DNA of 64,000 nucleotides from the NCBI GenBank assembly GCA_025642065.1, contig JAODUP010000069.1, positions 62,501 to 126,500 of the forward strand. Direction: 5' to 3'. Source of the stretch: Paralvinella palmiformis (Eukaryota; Annelida; Polychaeta; Terebellida; Alvinellidae). Each line of letters begins with the position of its first letter. Position 1 is the stretch's first letter. The position numbers and the translations under genes are program-made. A model generated the notes under the pieces. It was not told the origin of the DNA. It was given only the letters and a program-made list of their open reading frames with translations, and ran no database searches. Positions 36,898 to 48,449 of the stretch are shown in pieces.

Positions 36898-37165
36898 TAA
36901 TAATGCATATTTATATAGCGCCAGAACCAGGTAACCCTGTTCTGAGGCGCTGTACAGTATTATTATTATCCCTGACTCGGACCTGATTCCACCCACCACA
37001 CATCTCAACTCCCAAGGGAGCATACAACGCATGCTGCCGTTATAGGCGCAAAGCGTTACTCAGACACATAACCATCGCGTCCTGTCAGGTAATGATTACT
37101 ATGGATGAGTGAACCAGTCGCCACATGACCATATTGCAACTCCCCCGAGATTCGAACCCGCGGTA
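36898..37165 (-). mobile_element. tRNA-type SINE with LINE-like 3' tail (family C)
   Basis: On the - strand a B box (GGGTTCGAATCTCG near 37150-37163) begins the visible element. The body contains GTTACTCAGACAC complement sequence, and the 3' end reads GCGCCTCAGAACAGGGTTAC, then CTGGTTCTGGCGCTATATAA, the style of a 3' end shared with L2/CR1-type LINEs. Such sharing is how many SINEs are mobilised. The A box was not found. Confidence 0.6.
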
Positions 37166-37624
37166 ATTAACAATACCAAACAGAAGTTCCACTCACAAGA
37201 AGCAGATTTTTCGAATATAATCTGATTAAGGGAGTTATAAGACAAATAAAAAAAGATTTTTATACTCGGCATTTCGATCCGCGTATGACAGATTATTTCA
37301 AGAATGCGAACATCTCTTTTGGAATTTGCCCTCAATTCGCAGTTGTGACGTAATTCGTACTCGTGATGGCCTTGAATATTATCTGTAGTAACTAAGTTGA
37401 GAGAATATAATCCGACTGTGGCTTCACTCTCTTTACCCCTATATATATAATGAATTTGATATAAAAAGATCATGTACTTTGCTATATATATGTGGATAAT
37501 AAAACAAATCAAAGTAATATCATGTTAGGTAGTACCCACACATCGCATGGGAATGCTTGGATAGAAGGTTTTTTGTTGATATTATTGTTGGTAACTAACG
37601 TTTAAAACAACACAAAATGTGACA

Positions 37625-38137
37625 GACGCGAAGATCTAGAGATCAATACTGAGGCTGACTTTCAATCGTTAATGACTGAAGCAGAAATTGATAATAAAAC
37701 ACCATTGTCGGATGAAACATGTTGGAATTACAAACACCAGCGATGATAGATCATTAGAAGGAAACAATCCATTATTATTTGAACTAATCACTGCTACGAA
37801 TGATAGCATACTTGGAACAGATGTAAATTTGATGATTCAAAGGTGGAACAGGATACATTTTCTTTTAAGTTATAAAATAGCTTCACCGCGGCACGTTTTA
37901 TTCCCACCATTACTCAGGCGACTCAAGTTACGACGACATCACCATCACTTCATGACAACATCTAGGCGAATTATAAAAATAACCTGGTCAGTGATATTTC
38001 GACGCATTTTCCTGTATTCAGGTTTTATGGAAAACAATAAAAAACCGAAAAAATATTTCTATTTTTGTAAAACCAAAATCATTAATGAAAAGAGGCTGCT
38101 TTTAGTAAACTTGTCCTATTTGTTGACGGCGAATTGA
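37625..38137 (+). pseudogene. Possible frameshifted coding sequence, unrecognised
   Basis: One + frame gives EDLEINTEADFQSLMTEAEI, DNKTPLSDETCWNYKHQR and a stop near 37747. The +1 frame continues at once with TSDDRSLEGNNPLLFELITA, TNDSILGTDVNLMIQRWNRI and stays open to 38137 (part of a 149-codon frame from 37688). Both halves have an acidic, protein-like composition, which fits one reading frame broken by a single shift near 37740. No domain is recognised; chance is possible. Confidence 0.3.
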
Positions 38138-38531
38138 AGCCAAGCTTGTGAGATATTCAGAGATAAAATGTTTAATATACTCAATTTAATCACAAGAACA
38201 ATATTACTGCAATGCAATGTCTGTTTCATCAATATCGCAATGAAATAAAGTTGTCTATGGGTCATCCTAAGCTTGTTAATTGGGAAGAATAAAAATATAT
38301 CTGATACGTTTCAGTATCAATAAGGAATAACCGTGTAATAAAACTCTCCCGCGTCAAATGTTTTTATAGCTACTTCACTGGTACTTCACAGCGCTCACGT
38401 TTGAAACTTATATAAAAGGCAAACATTCCGAAAATCCCTTTCTTCAACCTCTATGACCAAATTAAAATTGAGTTCATCATAACGTAGTCACACCTTGTAT
38501 ATAAAACCGAGAAGTGACCCTCTCATACACA

Positions 38532-38897
38532 TAGTGAGTTCCGCTGGCCTAGCGGTTAAGTACCCGGCACTTGGTGCCAACGGTCGCAGGTTCGAACCCC
38601 GTAAGAGGTCGAAACTTTTCCAGGGATTAATTTCTCGGCTCACTACATCGTGGGTGGCTGACCACGTTAAATGGCGCTGCCGTCTCCACTGAATTATTTA
38701 AAATAAAGGGGGACGTTAAAAAAACCCTGAGGACGTAAAACACTCTGGCAGTGACCACCCTCAGGGTATTTCGGCTCCATCTTTCCGTACTGCTCCCCTG
38801 TGAGTGGTGGGGGAGGATATTTCTCAACCACTCCAACATAGAGGCTGTGTCGAATAAGCGACAGCCTGGGGATTCTCCCCGAACAACAAAACCTAAA
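38532..38897 (+). mobile_element. Full-length tRNA-derived SINE (family B) with 13-bp target duplication
   Basis: CCTCTCATACACA occurs at 38519-38531 and 38898-38910, exactly bracketing the element. The tRNA-like head carries an A box (TGGCCTAGCGGT, 38545-38556) and a B box (GGTTCGAACCC, 38589-38599), so it could be transcribed by RNA polymerase III. The body contains GGGGGACGTTAAA, CACTCTGGCAGTGACCACCC and GTACTGCTCCCCTGTGAGTG, and it ends near GGGGATTCTCCCCGAACAAC. The exact duplication suggests a fairly young insertion. Use this as the reference copy for family B. Confidence 0.95.
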
Positions 38898-38910
38898 CCT
38901 CTCATACACA

Positions 38911-41350
38911 GGTCAGGGTAGTGGTCATTGCCAGGAGGCTAGCAACGTAATCCTTTAATCGGTAGGACATCGAAGGGCCCTATAAAAAGTGTAGACTTAG
39001 TTGTGTACGTGAAAACATTAACTGCCAATTTATAAAAGTAATATAACTTTAAATATCGCAAGGAATTAACATTAATATAGACAAATAAAGGAAGTCTAGA
39101 TTAGTTGTCCTAAAAATTGTAAAGGTTATCCCGATTTACAAATCTGAACACCCGAAGATCTATGCTAATTATAGATCTATTTCTCTTTTGCCAATCTTAT
39201 CGAAATTACTTGGAAAGTGGTCCACATAGATTATATAACTTTATAAACACGAATTTGTGGGTTAACACAAAGGTCAGTGTTTGGCAATTTACTTCTTTGT
39301 ATATAGCGTGTAGCCGAATGAATTGTGTTAGTTTTGGCAGTTTAGGTTTTCGCGCCGAGTTGTGCACCTGTTGTATGCTTTGTAGTACGCGTTCATGGCT
39401 CATTGGCCAGTTTTGGTCACATGATTTTCCCCAGCGCATCTTTTGGTGGAAAGTTCAGTAGCACAGTTGACTCTGAGACAACAAGATTTGCTGGTTATTT
39501 TCGTGGAGGACGTATGTTGTTGCGTTTCGTTCTAGGTAGTCTTGGTAGACTGATTCGACATTTGTAATTATATACCTCAGAATTATCCTTCTGGCGTGTA
39601 TTTAAGCTACATTTGCCAATAAAGAAAAAAATTAGAGTGCGTGGTGATGCTGACATCGTGAATGCCCCCCTTTAAAAGATGTATTAGAAGGGAGTGTGTC
39701 TGCTCTCAAATGTTATCTTCGTTGTAAATCTGAAAAATTAGACTCAAAATATTACTTTATAAAATACTTACATTTTCACATAATGTCGCAGAAAGAACCA
39801 CGTATAATATCCTTCCACAAAGGTATAATTAAAGTCTTGATCTTCAGTCAAATCTCGCACTTTCGCGAATTTAATAATTAAAATATTACCTAAATTAATT
39901 ACAAATAAAAACATTTTAAAACTGCACATAGAATTGTTACACAAGCCATATGAAAATGTGTTATAAATGCCATTTAAAAAAAAAGATACACAAAAAGCTA
40001 TACAAAATATTTTTAAAGTTCACACGCGTGTGATGACATTATGATAAGCTTCATTGTGATAATTGTTGTGCTATTGGTCCTTCCCCATTCTTAAAGAGAA
40101 TCTAACAATATGCGTATACTAGATCTGTCTTTAGGATCGATGAAGTTACAGTTCGTCACAGAAAATATGTGTATACTGGGTTTAATATTTTATCTAAAAA
40201 TCTTACTCATTTACGGTAACCACGTAATGACGTGAAACAAGTTGACATTTTGTTTTATTAAAAAAAAATATCTACGTAGATGATAAACTGTTAGCCTTAA
40301 TAACCCTGATATCGGATGTAACAGTGATAAGGTGTAATCATTAAAACTAGGTAAACCATGCCAAGATGCAGTATAGATGTTGAACAGAAATGCTTAAAGA
40401 AAAATTGATAAATGATTGAAAGAAAATATAAAACAGATAACTTATCAATTTCGATTTAAAGTCATTTATTTTAGAAATATATCTAAAAATACAAAACCTT
40501 AGCAATCGCAGAATTGGAATTTTGTTCCTAACATTAAAATTATATTTTAAAGATACTTATATAGTTTTAAATGTCTGGTATATACTTTTGATAAAACGTT
40601 CGAAAATACGCTTTGAAATCTTTTAAGTATATATTTTTAGCAATTATAGAATAGAATTATATATTAAATAATCGGAAATAAAGATAGATGTCTAGAATTA
40701 TAGAAGAATAAATAAAAAATAAAATACTATATCAGGTTTGTCCGCATCATATTTAATATTTTCAGCAGAGATTCCCACTGTCACGTCCCGGTCGTTGGCA
40801 TGTTTAAGACTGTTAAGTGTTTTATCATATTAGGAGATAAATAAGACCACAACAGAGATATTTAAATGGTAGTCATTTCAATTGTTCACAGACATAAAAT
40901 GGTTTCTCGCAGGTTTAGGTAAATTATAATCAATGTTTGATGTCGCTCGGATGTTTACTTCTTGTTTTGTTTTTTAAACGGGGCTCCAGCTCAATATGTT
41001 TACATATTTTTGCGGTTTCTTGACCGGAATTACCCGAATTGTGATCTGCTTTACCTAGAGAATGTGAACAGATTCAAAACTGACATCCTACCGTCAATCA
41101 AACACACGATAATGTGCTCAATATGATAGACCGGGGTGATTAATGGATTGACCTTGGCCCTGATTTAGTTATTGAATGCCTAGATGCACGCATCCGGCTA
41201 TACCACCAGAAGACAATGAGTGATTTTTACTGTCTAGAATCACGCCAGCCTGGACGCTATTTATCAACTGATCGGGCATCATTGGGACATAGGGAGTCGA
41301 TTATCCCCTAACCAATCGATTGGATTTAACACCGACGAGCCATCCAGTCA
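38911..41350. other. Intergenic AT-rich DNA, no gene seen
   Basis: Frames up to 99 codons (39162-39461) have no recognisable domain and no splice-site support. No repeat structure was recognised. Confidence 0.4.
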
Positions 41351-41677
41351 TTGATCGCGGCTAGATCTACCTATCAGCTGTCTGTTGCTTCAAAAGTCGG
41401 GTGTCATATCTGGCTGGCGGCTACGAACAACCGAAAAGCTGCAATCTACACGCAACGGAATAGATTACGAATCGCCTTACCCGTTGAACAAAAGACACCA
41501 CCGCCATTACTGAACTCGTTTGTCACTACCGCAAACGAAGACGACCGGAAGTGGCGCAATGCTTACATGACGCCGTCGGAACAAAATCATGTACGAACAT
41601 CACAAAAGAGAATGGGCCAAGCGTGCATGGCAAGAATGTTTACTTTGGCTCGGACACAGGAGAATCTTCCTTTTTAA
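41351..41677 (+). CDS. Weak hypothetical open frame
   Basis: A 108-codon + frame in a locally GC-richer stretch (about 41150-41680). It is basic and contains NRKAAIYTQRNRLRIAL and TTANEDDRKWRNAYMT. An overlapping + frame at 41589-41777 is also open (EHHKREWAKRAWQECLLWLG). Their overlap means at most one is coding. No family recognised and no clear splice sites; could be noncoding. Confidence 0.15.
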   Translation: MIAARSTYQLSVASKVGCHIWLAATNNRKAAIYTQRNRLRIALPVEQKTPPPLLNSFVTTANEDDRKWRNAYMTPSEQNHVRTSQKRMGQACMARMFTLARTQENLPF

Positions 41678-42124
41678 TATAAACCTTCTAAGGAAAATGC
41701 TGAATGACGTCATTAGGATGATTTTCTTAGCAGTACGCCACTTGATGAAGATCGCATTTCAGACCTGGAAAATGTGATTGTATCCTTAGTTCGTATGCAC
41801 ACGATCTTTTGTATAGCTAAGACGTATCAGGTTGTTGGTCTTTCTGTTGGCTGGATGGCAGTATTTTGTTGTTCACCTTGAAATGGGTTTCACCTCTTCG
41901 TACGGACCGGTAGAAGTATGATTTATAATCTACAACGAATTCAATGAATTCCATCGACATTTAGTGGTGGTTCAGATATGAACTGAGTGCGATAAACCCT
42001 TTAAGGTGATAAACTTATTTCTGCTACAAACCTCCAAATTAGGATTCAAATTTCAGGCATACCTGTGACTGTAAGATATTTTCACAGGTAACACACCTCG
42101 GCAGTATGTCTCAGGCAAAACTCA

Positions 42125-42127
42125 TTC

Positions 42128-42171
<44 letters not shown>

Positions 42172-42174
42172 GAA
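42125..42174. repeat. (TA)n microsatellite with palindromic flanks
   Basis: The (TA)n run at 42132-42167 is flanked by TTCGTTTTA on the left and TAAAACGAA on the right, so the whole 50-bp block is one palindrome. Confidence 0.9.
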
Positions 42175-43984
42175 CATTTTCTTCAGTATCGCGTCGCGAA
42201 TCGGTATACAAGTTTTGGGGATCGCTACACAATCCTAAAACGTATCGCGTAAAATCGCGAACCAATATCTAATTCAGAGATGCTTTTGGAATACGAAGTG
42301 TCTATGTTACGCACCATCTTGATAACCGGGGCTGTTTCGAAACCGAACCGTCTCGATTCGCAACCGGTATAGTTTTAAGAATGCCTGCTCGTTAAGCATG
42401 GTGACGAAATGGCGCGCTGCTAGTTCAAACAAATTTGTATTATTGGTTAGTTATCTAACAAAATGATAAGTTGTTGTGAAAATTAAATTGAATATAAATT
42501 ATATAGACCCCTATAGAGAGATATATATGAAAAATTAAATTATAAAAACAGTAAATTATTTGAGGTTTTTGAAACGGTCCCCCTCCAGTTTCAAAACGGT
42601 ACAGATAGTTTTGAAACGGGAATAAGACCGATTCAACAAATATATGGCTTTCAGAGCATTTTAAGGACATTATATATACATATATAAATGCATACAAACA
42701 CGTGCGAAAAAAATAAATTCATATTATATAAAATGGTGAACACTCAAATTTATCATGATCTGATCATGTCGATGCTGTGCTGAATCAAATGGTTGCGAAG
42801 CGAGCTGCCCATCTTACAACCATAAAGCTTGCGGTTCGGTTGCGAAACCGGAGAGTCCCGTTTTAAAACCGGTAGCGTTGCGAAACGGGTTGATACATCT
42901 ACACGTACATGACCTAAACGTACGTGAGAATGCGCGCGCATCTATTTTTGAAACGATAATAGGGGAGTTAGTGTCTATCTAATCATTTACGTTTGTTGAT
43001 TTCGTTAATAAAACTATTCTGACATTTCACTACTGTACAACTTTAATCAATTAGACGGCTACAAAATTATCATAGTTTTAAGTTTTAAATCTAAGATACA
43101 GCAGTACGTCTCGTAGTTGTATAACTTCTGTATATCAAAAACACACGCGTGCAAAAACTCGCGTACGTTTAAACCCAAGTACTAAAGATACGGCAGTTAG
43201 ACTAGGCTAATGTCATTTGCCTGAGAGTTTTCTTTCAGGTCAATCGCTAATGTCATTAAAACTAACTCACGTAACCGGAAATAAAAACATACGCATGCGC
43301 ATAATGGCTCACGACTACGGGTCTAAACGTACAGCTCACGTACCCCGTAGCCACTGCCTTTGGAATAATCTCATCTGTGAGTTTTGCTCCGTTTTGATAC
43401 TGTTCTTCGTAAATACTTTTATGATGAGCAGGTCATTGGCAGTGTTCTTGCACTGCATAATACCAGAGTTGTTTTATTGTGAAACGTATAATTGTGACGA
43501 CAGATTGTTTAGAAAATTGAGTTAGCTGTAGATTTAAACAAATGGTTTGTCTGAAATTCTGTTTGATATGTGTTTGTTTGGACGATATGTCTGGCTTGCT
43601 AACATATAAATGGATGTACTTTATTAAAACACCCTTTTCAGATTAATCCAATAACAATTACTCTGTCACTAATATCTGGCACATAATAGATACATAATGT
43701 ATTGTTAACAAATATTTTAAAAATGAAAGATGCGACGGTGTTTGTTCAAGTGACATTTTTTAGTTAGTGACAAAATGGGGGCCATGTCAAAAAAATCTAA
43801 AGTTGCATACAATGTTTTGCTGTAATTCTTTTAAGTTAGATCAGTTTCTTTATTATATAACACAGTAATGTATTTCCAAAAACGTATGACTAACTTGCCT
43901 TAAGCTAAACAAACTATACAATTGCTAACCAATTTCCTAATTGATTAGCAATTGTTGCTAATCTTTTTTTAAACCAAATGTTCC

Positions 43985-43986
<2 letters not shown>
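42175..43986. other. Intergenic DNA, no gene seen
   Basis: Contains several CGAAACGG/CCGTTTC-like words near 42340-42900 (for example TTTGAAACGG, GCGAAACCGG, GCGAAACGGG), possibly an old repeat. A 102-codon frame at 43217-43525 has no recognisable domain. Confidence 0.35.

Positions 43987-43987
<1 letters not shown>

Positions 43988-44039
<52 letters not shown>
43988..44039. repeat. (AT)n microsatellite, 26 units
   Basis: Uninterrupted run flanked by CTG on the left and CAG on the right, making CTGATAT...ATATCAG palindromic. Confidence 0.97.
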
Positions 44040-44043
<4 letters not shown>

Positions 44044-44122
44044 ATCGAGTTTCAAATATTCGTCTTCAAATAATCCAGGAGAGCTGTTCGACTTACTGTA
44101 CGACATGATATCAGGAATTAAC

Positions 44123-44270
44123 GCGCTTCCGTGGTCTCGGTATATAGGCATATCTGAAGGGTGTTTCATCTTTGACTTCGCTTCATTATATTTGGAGGTT
44201 GTTCGGCCCATTTAGCCTACCATGTGGACAAAAGTGGTCGTAAAATATCAATCATCATCAACGCGATAAA
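44123..44270 (+). mobile_element. SINE family A copy with internal deletion
   Basis: Begins with the tRNA-head piece GCGCTTCCGTGGTCTCGG, then jumps to GGCATATCTGAAGGGTGTTT, CATCTTTGACTTCGCTTCAT and GCCCATTTAGCCTACCATGT, ending in GTAAAATATCAATCATCATC. The B-box region is deleted. The - strand frame at 43969-44211 is just this SINE plus the AT run. Confidence 0.8.
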
Positions 44271-44778
44271 GCATGTCTAAGCATATTTTTGTCTTGTCAA
44301 AGTTAATTTTTGTACTAAGATTTTAAAGTGTCTAAGTCAGTTTGATACTAATAACGGTTAACAATCAGAACAATCTAATGGTAACATAGTAAAATATTAT
44401 ATATTGATGATGGGGGTAGGGGGTATAAATAAAATGGCTTAGTTTTTAAAAATTGAATAAACATAGACGAAATATTCTTCAACTGGTTTAGTTTTTATAT
44501 ACAGAACAGTTAATTTTGTCCTTTATTAAATAGTTTTATTTTGTTTGACAACATAATTTTATAGCAGAAATAAAAGTAACTTCTACAACAACAACAGAAC
44601 TCTTAGAGAAAGTTAAACTTATTTCTAAAAGTAACCAAAAGAAAAGACAAAAACAAAAGCGGTACGGTTACTTATATAGAAAGGTATATGACCAATTAAG
44701 GGTACGAACTTAAGCCTGATTAGAGTTATGATATTGTGTTTAAGAATGAATGAAGAAATACATATTTTATTTTGCAGA

Positions 44779-44829
44779 ACACACACACACACACAAAGAT
44801 ACACACACACACACACACACACACATACA
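44779..44829. repeat. (AC)n microsatellite, interrupted
   Basis: Two AC runs separated by AAAGATAC. Confidence 0.95.
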
Positions 44830-45095
44830 CACCAATATAGTGCGCGTTTTAACGAACGAATTGAAACAATTTGAATTTGAATTTTAAGACGTCTCTGAGC
44901 CGATATCAGTTATAGTTTTAGTTCATCGTTGTCTACTTTTCTGGATAAATCAGGTAAAGTTAAGTTTCGAAGTTCTCAGTCTATATTAATTATTTGGCTG
45001 TCACTTATATTGTGTCCACTGGGCAACTGTCTGTTCCACATAACACACACACAAGTGATTAAGTGTGTGCCAATGTGTGTATGAAAGTGTGTATG

Positions 45096-45099
<4 letters not shown>

Positions 45100-45138
<39 letters not shown>
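45100..45138. repeat. (AT)n microsatellite
   Basis: Uninterrupted AT run after TTTTAAT. Confidence 0.95.
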
Positions 45139-45142
<4 letters not shown>

Positions 45143-45284
45143 CTGACTCAGAGAAAGAAGACCAACAATTGGTACACCTTACACTACACAAATGAATACA
45201 TACTTAGGCCTATATATTAATACGCTCTAAAGCTAAACAAATATGTCTGGAATACTTGTCAGTCTCTCTGTATGTGTGTCTATG

Positions 45285-45645
45285 TGTTTTAGGATTCATA
45301 TTTACTGGCACTGGCTCAGAACATCAACATCTAAATATCCTTTGAGACCATATATACATAAATAAAACTATACATACATCAATCTAAATATAAAATATTT
45401 TACAACTACACTTATCTATGCATATATATGTAGACCTATACCTATGTCTAGGCTACTCATCAGGCTGTGGGTAACAGTTAATCAGCTACGTAAGCTACGT
45501 ACCAAACCGGAAGCACGTAAAACATACCAATTGACATCACAGCTCGCAGTAAATAACGCGTGCGTGTAGTTCATTGGCGACTTACTACATACATAAGATA
45601 ACTATTTTGACACCGCAGTTTAAATTCAGCGGTAATTTCCAGTAT
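45285..45645. repeat. Dispersed repeat, copy 2 of 2 (unclassified)
   Basis: Same order of blocks as 14688-15110: TTACTGGCACTGGCTCAGA, AAATATCCTTTGAGACCAT, CACTTATCTATGCATATATA, TAAGATAACTATTTTGACAC and ATTCAGCGGTAATTT. Diverged from copy 1 but collinear. It immediately precedes the 45-bp minisatellite. Confidence 0.75.
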
Positions 45646-45802
45646 TTCAATATATATATATATAGGACAAATCCACCCTAAACAAGATATGTGTTGAATA
45701 CTCGTCAGCCTGTGTGTGTATGTGTCGATGTGCTATAGAAAGAAAGCTTTATGTATATTCAAGATAAATATTAGAATTAATTAGTTCATAAATGTGCTAT
45801 AT

Positions 45803-47108
45803 CAGGGTATAGGCGTACATAATAAACACGCCTTATCTTGACAGAATTAGGGTAGAGGCGTATATAATAAACACGCCATATCTTGACAGAATTAGGGTAG
45901 AGGCGTATATAATAAACACGCCATATCTTGACAGAATTAGGGTACAGGCGTACATAATAAACACGCCATATCTTGACAGAATTAGGGTAGAGGCGTATAT
46001 AATAAACACGCCATATCTTGACAGAATTAGGGTATAGGCGTACATAATAAACACGCCATATCTTGACAGAATTAGGGTATAGGCGTACATAATAAACACG
46101 CCATATCTTGACAGAATTAGGGTATTGACGTACATAATAAACACGCCATATCTTGACAGAATTATGGTATAGGCGTATATAATAAACACGCCATATCTTG
46201 ACAGAATTAGGGTATAGGCGTACATAATAAACACGCCATATCTTGACAGAATTAGGGTAGAGGCGTATATAATAAACACGCCATATCTTGACAGAATTAG
46301 GGTATAGGCGTACATAATAAACACGCCATATCTTGACAGAATTAGGGTAGAGGCGTATATAATAAACACGCCATATCTTGACAGAATTAGGGTACAGGCG
46401 TACATAATAAACACGCCATATCTTGACAGAATTAGGGTAGAGGCGTATATAATAAACACGCCATATCTTGACAGAATTAGGGTATAGGCGTACATAATAA
46501 ACACGCCATATCTTGACAGAATTAGGGTATAGGCGTACATAATAAACACGCCATATCTTGACAGAATTAGGGTATTGACGTACATAATAAACACGCCATA
46601 TCTTGACAGAATTATGGTATAGGCGTACATAATAAACACGCCATATCTTGACAGAATTAGGGCATTGACGTATATAATAAACACGCCATATCTTGACAGA
46701 ATTATGGTATAGGCGTACATAATAAACACGCCATATCTTGACAGAATTAGGGCATTGACGTATATAATAAACACGCCATATCTTGACAGAATTAGGGTAG
46801 AGGCGTACATAATAAACACGCCATATCTTGACAGAATTAGGGCATTGACGTATATAATAAACACGCCAAATCTTGACAGAATTAGGGTACAGGCGTACAT
46901 AAAGAACACGCCAAATCTTGACAGAATTAGGGCATTGCGTATATAAAAACACGCCAAATCTTGACAAAATTTAGGGTATAGGCGTACATAATAAGCACGT
47001 CATATCTTGACAGGTTTAGGGTATAGATGTACATAATGAACACCCCATATCTTCACAGAATTAGGGTATAGGCGTATATAATTAATACGCTATATCTTCA
47101 CAGAATTA
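45803..47108. repeat. Minisatellite, about 29 copies of a 45-bp unit with higher-order structure
   Basis: Consensus AATTAGGGTATAGGCGTACA then TAATAAACACGCCATATCTTGACAG. Units differ at a few fixed points: GGTAG/GGTAT/GGTAC, GTACAT/GTATAT, GGTATTGACG, GGCATTGACG and TTATGG for TTAGGG. Scored by those marks, seven units at 45900-46170 repeat in the same order at 46350-46620, an offset of 450 bp (10 units). Most units carry TTAGGG, and every full unit can pair GGCGT with ACGCC. Since 45 is divisible by three, - strand frames of 393 and 374 codons run through it; I treat them as by-products. Confidence 0.95.
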
Positions 47109-47339
47109 TTATTCTTTGACAAGTTTCGGTAGATGATTATTTCACGGTTCACTTTTGGTCACCTCAGTGGTCGAAAGACTACTCTCTGGGACTTTTTTGA
47201 TGAATGAAATATCCCATCCGCAGCCATATTTACGTAATCCTGAAAACATCTATGCCTATAAACCTAGAAGTCGACAATGTACAGCGATATTACGTGTACC
47301 ATAGAAGCCTTGTAGATGATGAAAGGGTGCTTAATTATT

Positions 47340-47390
47340 ATTATTAGATTATTATTATTATGATGATGATGATAATGGTGGTGCAAGGAT
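47340..47390. repeat. Imperfect trinucleotide run (ATT)n(ATG)n
   Basis: TTATTATTAG, ATTATTATTATTATG and ATGATGATGATAATGG in succession. Confidence 0.8.
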
Positions 47391-47454
47391 TACAATCGAT
47401 CATGCGAAATTGCCTTTACATGCACTACTGACTACGAAATACACTGGTTAAAAT

Positions 47455-47720
47455 GGGACGTCTCCCTCACCTTATTGGTAGGGCAGGTGGCCACAGACCT
47501 TTAGTACCAAGGTTCAAACCCCGATTGGACTATGTCGGAAGGATGTGTCATCTCTCACTTCAGCCTCCATTACATTCGAAGGTAGCACAGAGTAGCCATA
47601 AAAGAGGAACATTTCCATTGTTCACCGGCTGCACATGCTGTTCGGAAGTAGCACCAAATATACATTGTCTGGCCACATTCACAATCATACAGCGAAACTA
47701 CTAGATCATAAGATTAGAAA
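47455..47720 (+). mobile_element. Possible tRNA-derived repeat
   Basis: CCAAGGTTCAAACCCCGATTGG near 47509-47530 resembles a pol III B box with its stem; GGTAGGGCAGGTGG lies about where an A box would be but fits poorly. The 83-codon frame here is not convincing as a gene. Confidence 0.25.
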
Positions 47721-48449
47721 TCTCTAAAATAATAATGGCGTACGTATGGATAATGCAAATGATATAATGAGATGGTTATTAAAACGCTTCTATATCGTAT
47801 CAATCAATTATTTCTACGGAGAAGTAGGCCGAAGCGGCCATTGGCACTTTTATCAACAAACACTCGTTATCTGGATGTTTTAATCTTGACGCATCGCCAA
47901 TGTCGCCACCGGAAGTACAATCAGTTCAGTTGAAACAGAGCTTGTGTTGGGTTCCCTTTTAGTATACAATTTTTTGCATTGATGATATATTTTTGTGACT
48001 CTGGTATGACGCCCCCCGGCATCTTTTCTGGCTGGCTGTGAGCTTCGAACGTAACGTGCGTTGGACAAATCCATATAGGCTCCCTCAGACTGGATATAAA
48101 CGTCAATAATGAAACTACAGCATCAGCCTCCCCCCACCGGCGTATGGCTCCCGGATGGCCTCTGACGAGTAACAAATCTTTCTATCCAAGAGAAACACAC
48201 TACGGTAGCTAGGGACGACAAGGCCACACACACACACACACACACACCCTGACCTAATTTCATAAACGTTCACAGATCATTGATCGATCAACCCGGTGAC
48301 GGTTGACATCTCTATTTACGGTGCACGAACATTAAGATTGTTATAACCGCCGAATTGTTATCAATATCTACACGACCGTTTGTGACAAATCAACCATACT
48401 AATATTGTAAACCAGATATATCTAGGGCTTCAGTGATGTTGGCTAGATA

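Noticed and set aside
37099..37512. A 137-codon - frame
   Set aside because: Its C-terminal part reads into SINE family C, and the remainder has no recognisable domain or splice support.
38534..38600. A tRNA gene
   Set aside because: A and B boxes are present, but the sequence continues into the SINE body and the acceptor stem does not close; the same head occurs in other SINE copies.
38627..38909. Frames encoding FVVRGESPGCRLF-like or GRIPRLSLI-like peptides (also near 13.9 and 58.4 kb)
   Set aside because: All copies lie within SINE family B, antisense to its tRNA head; they are not proteins.
43969..44211. An 80-codon - frame with a plausible-looking peptide (MKHPSDMPIYRDHGSALIPD)
   Set aside because: It reads through a SINE family A copy and into the AT microsatellite.
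45786..46967. Two overlapping - strand frames of 393 and 374 codons
   Set aside because: By-product of the 45-bp minisatellite, whose period preserves frame; two different frames are equally open.
45803..47108. Telomeric or CRISPR-like array
   Set aside because: TTAGGG occurs once per 45-bp unit and not in tandem, and there are no unique spacers between repeats.
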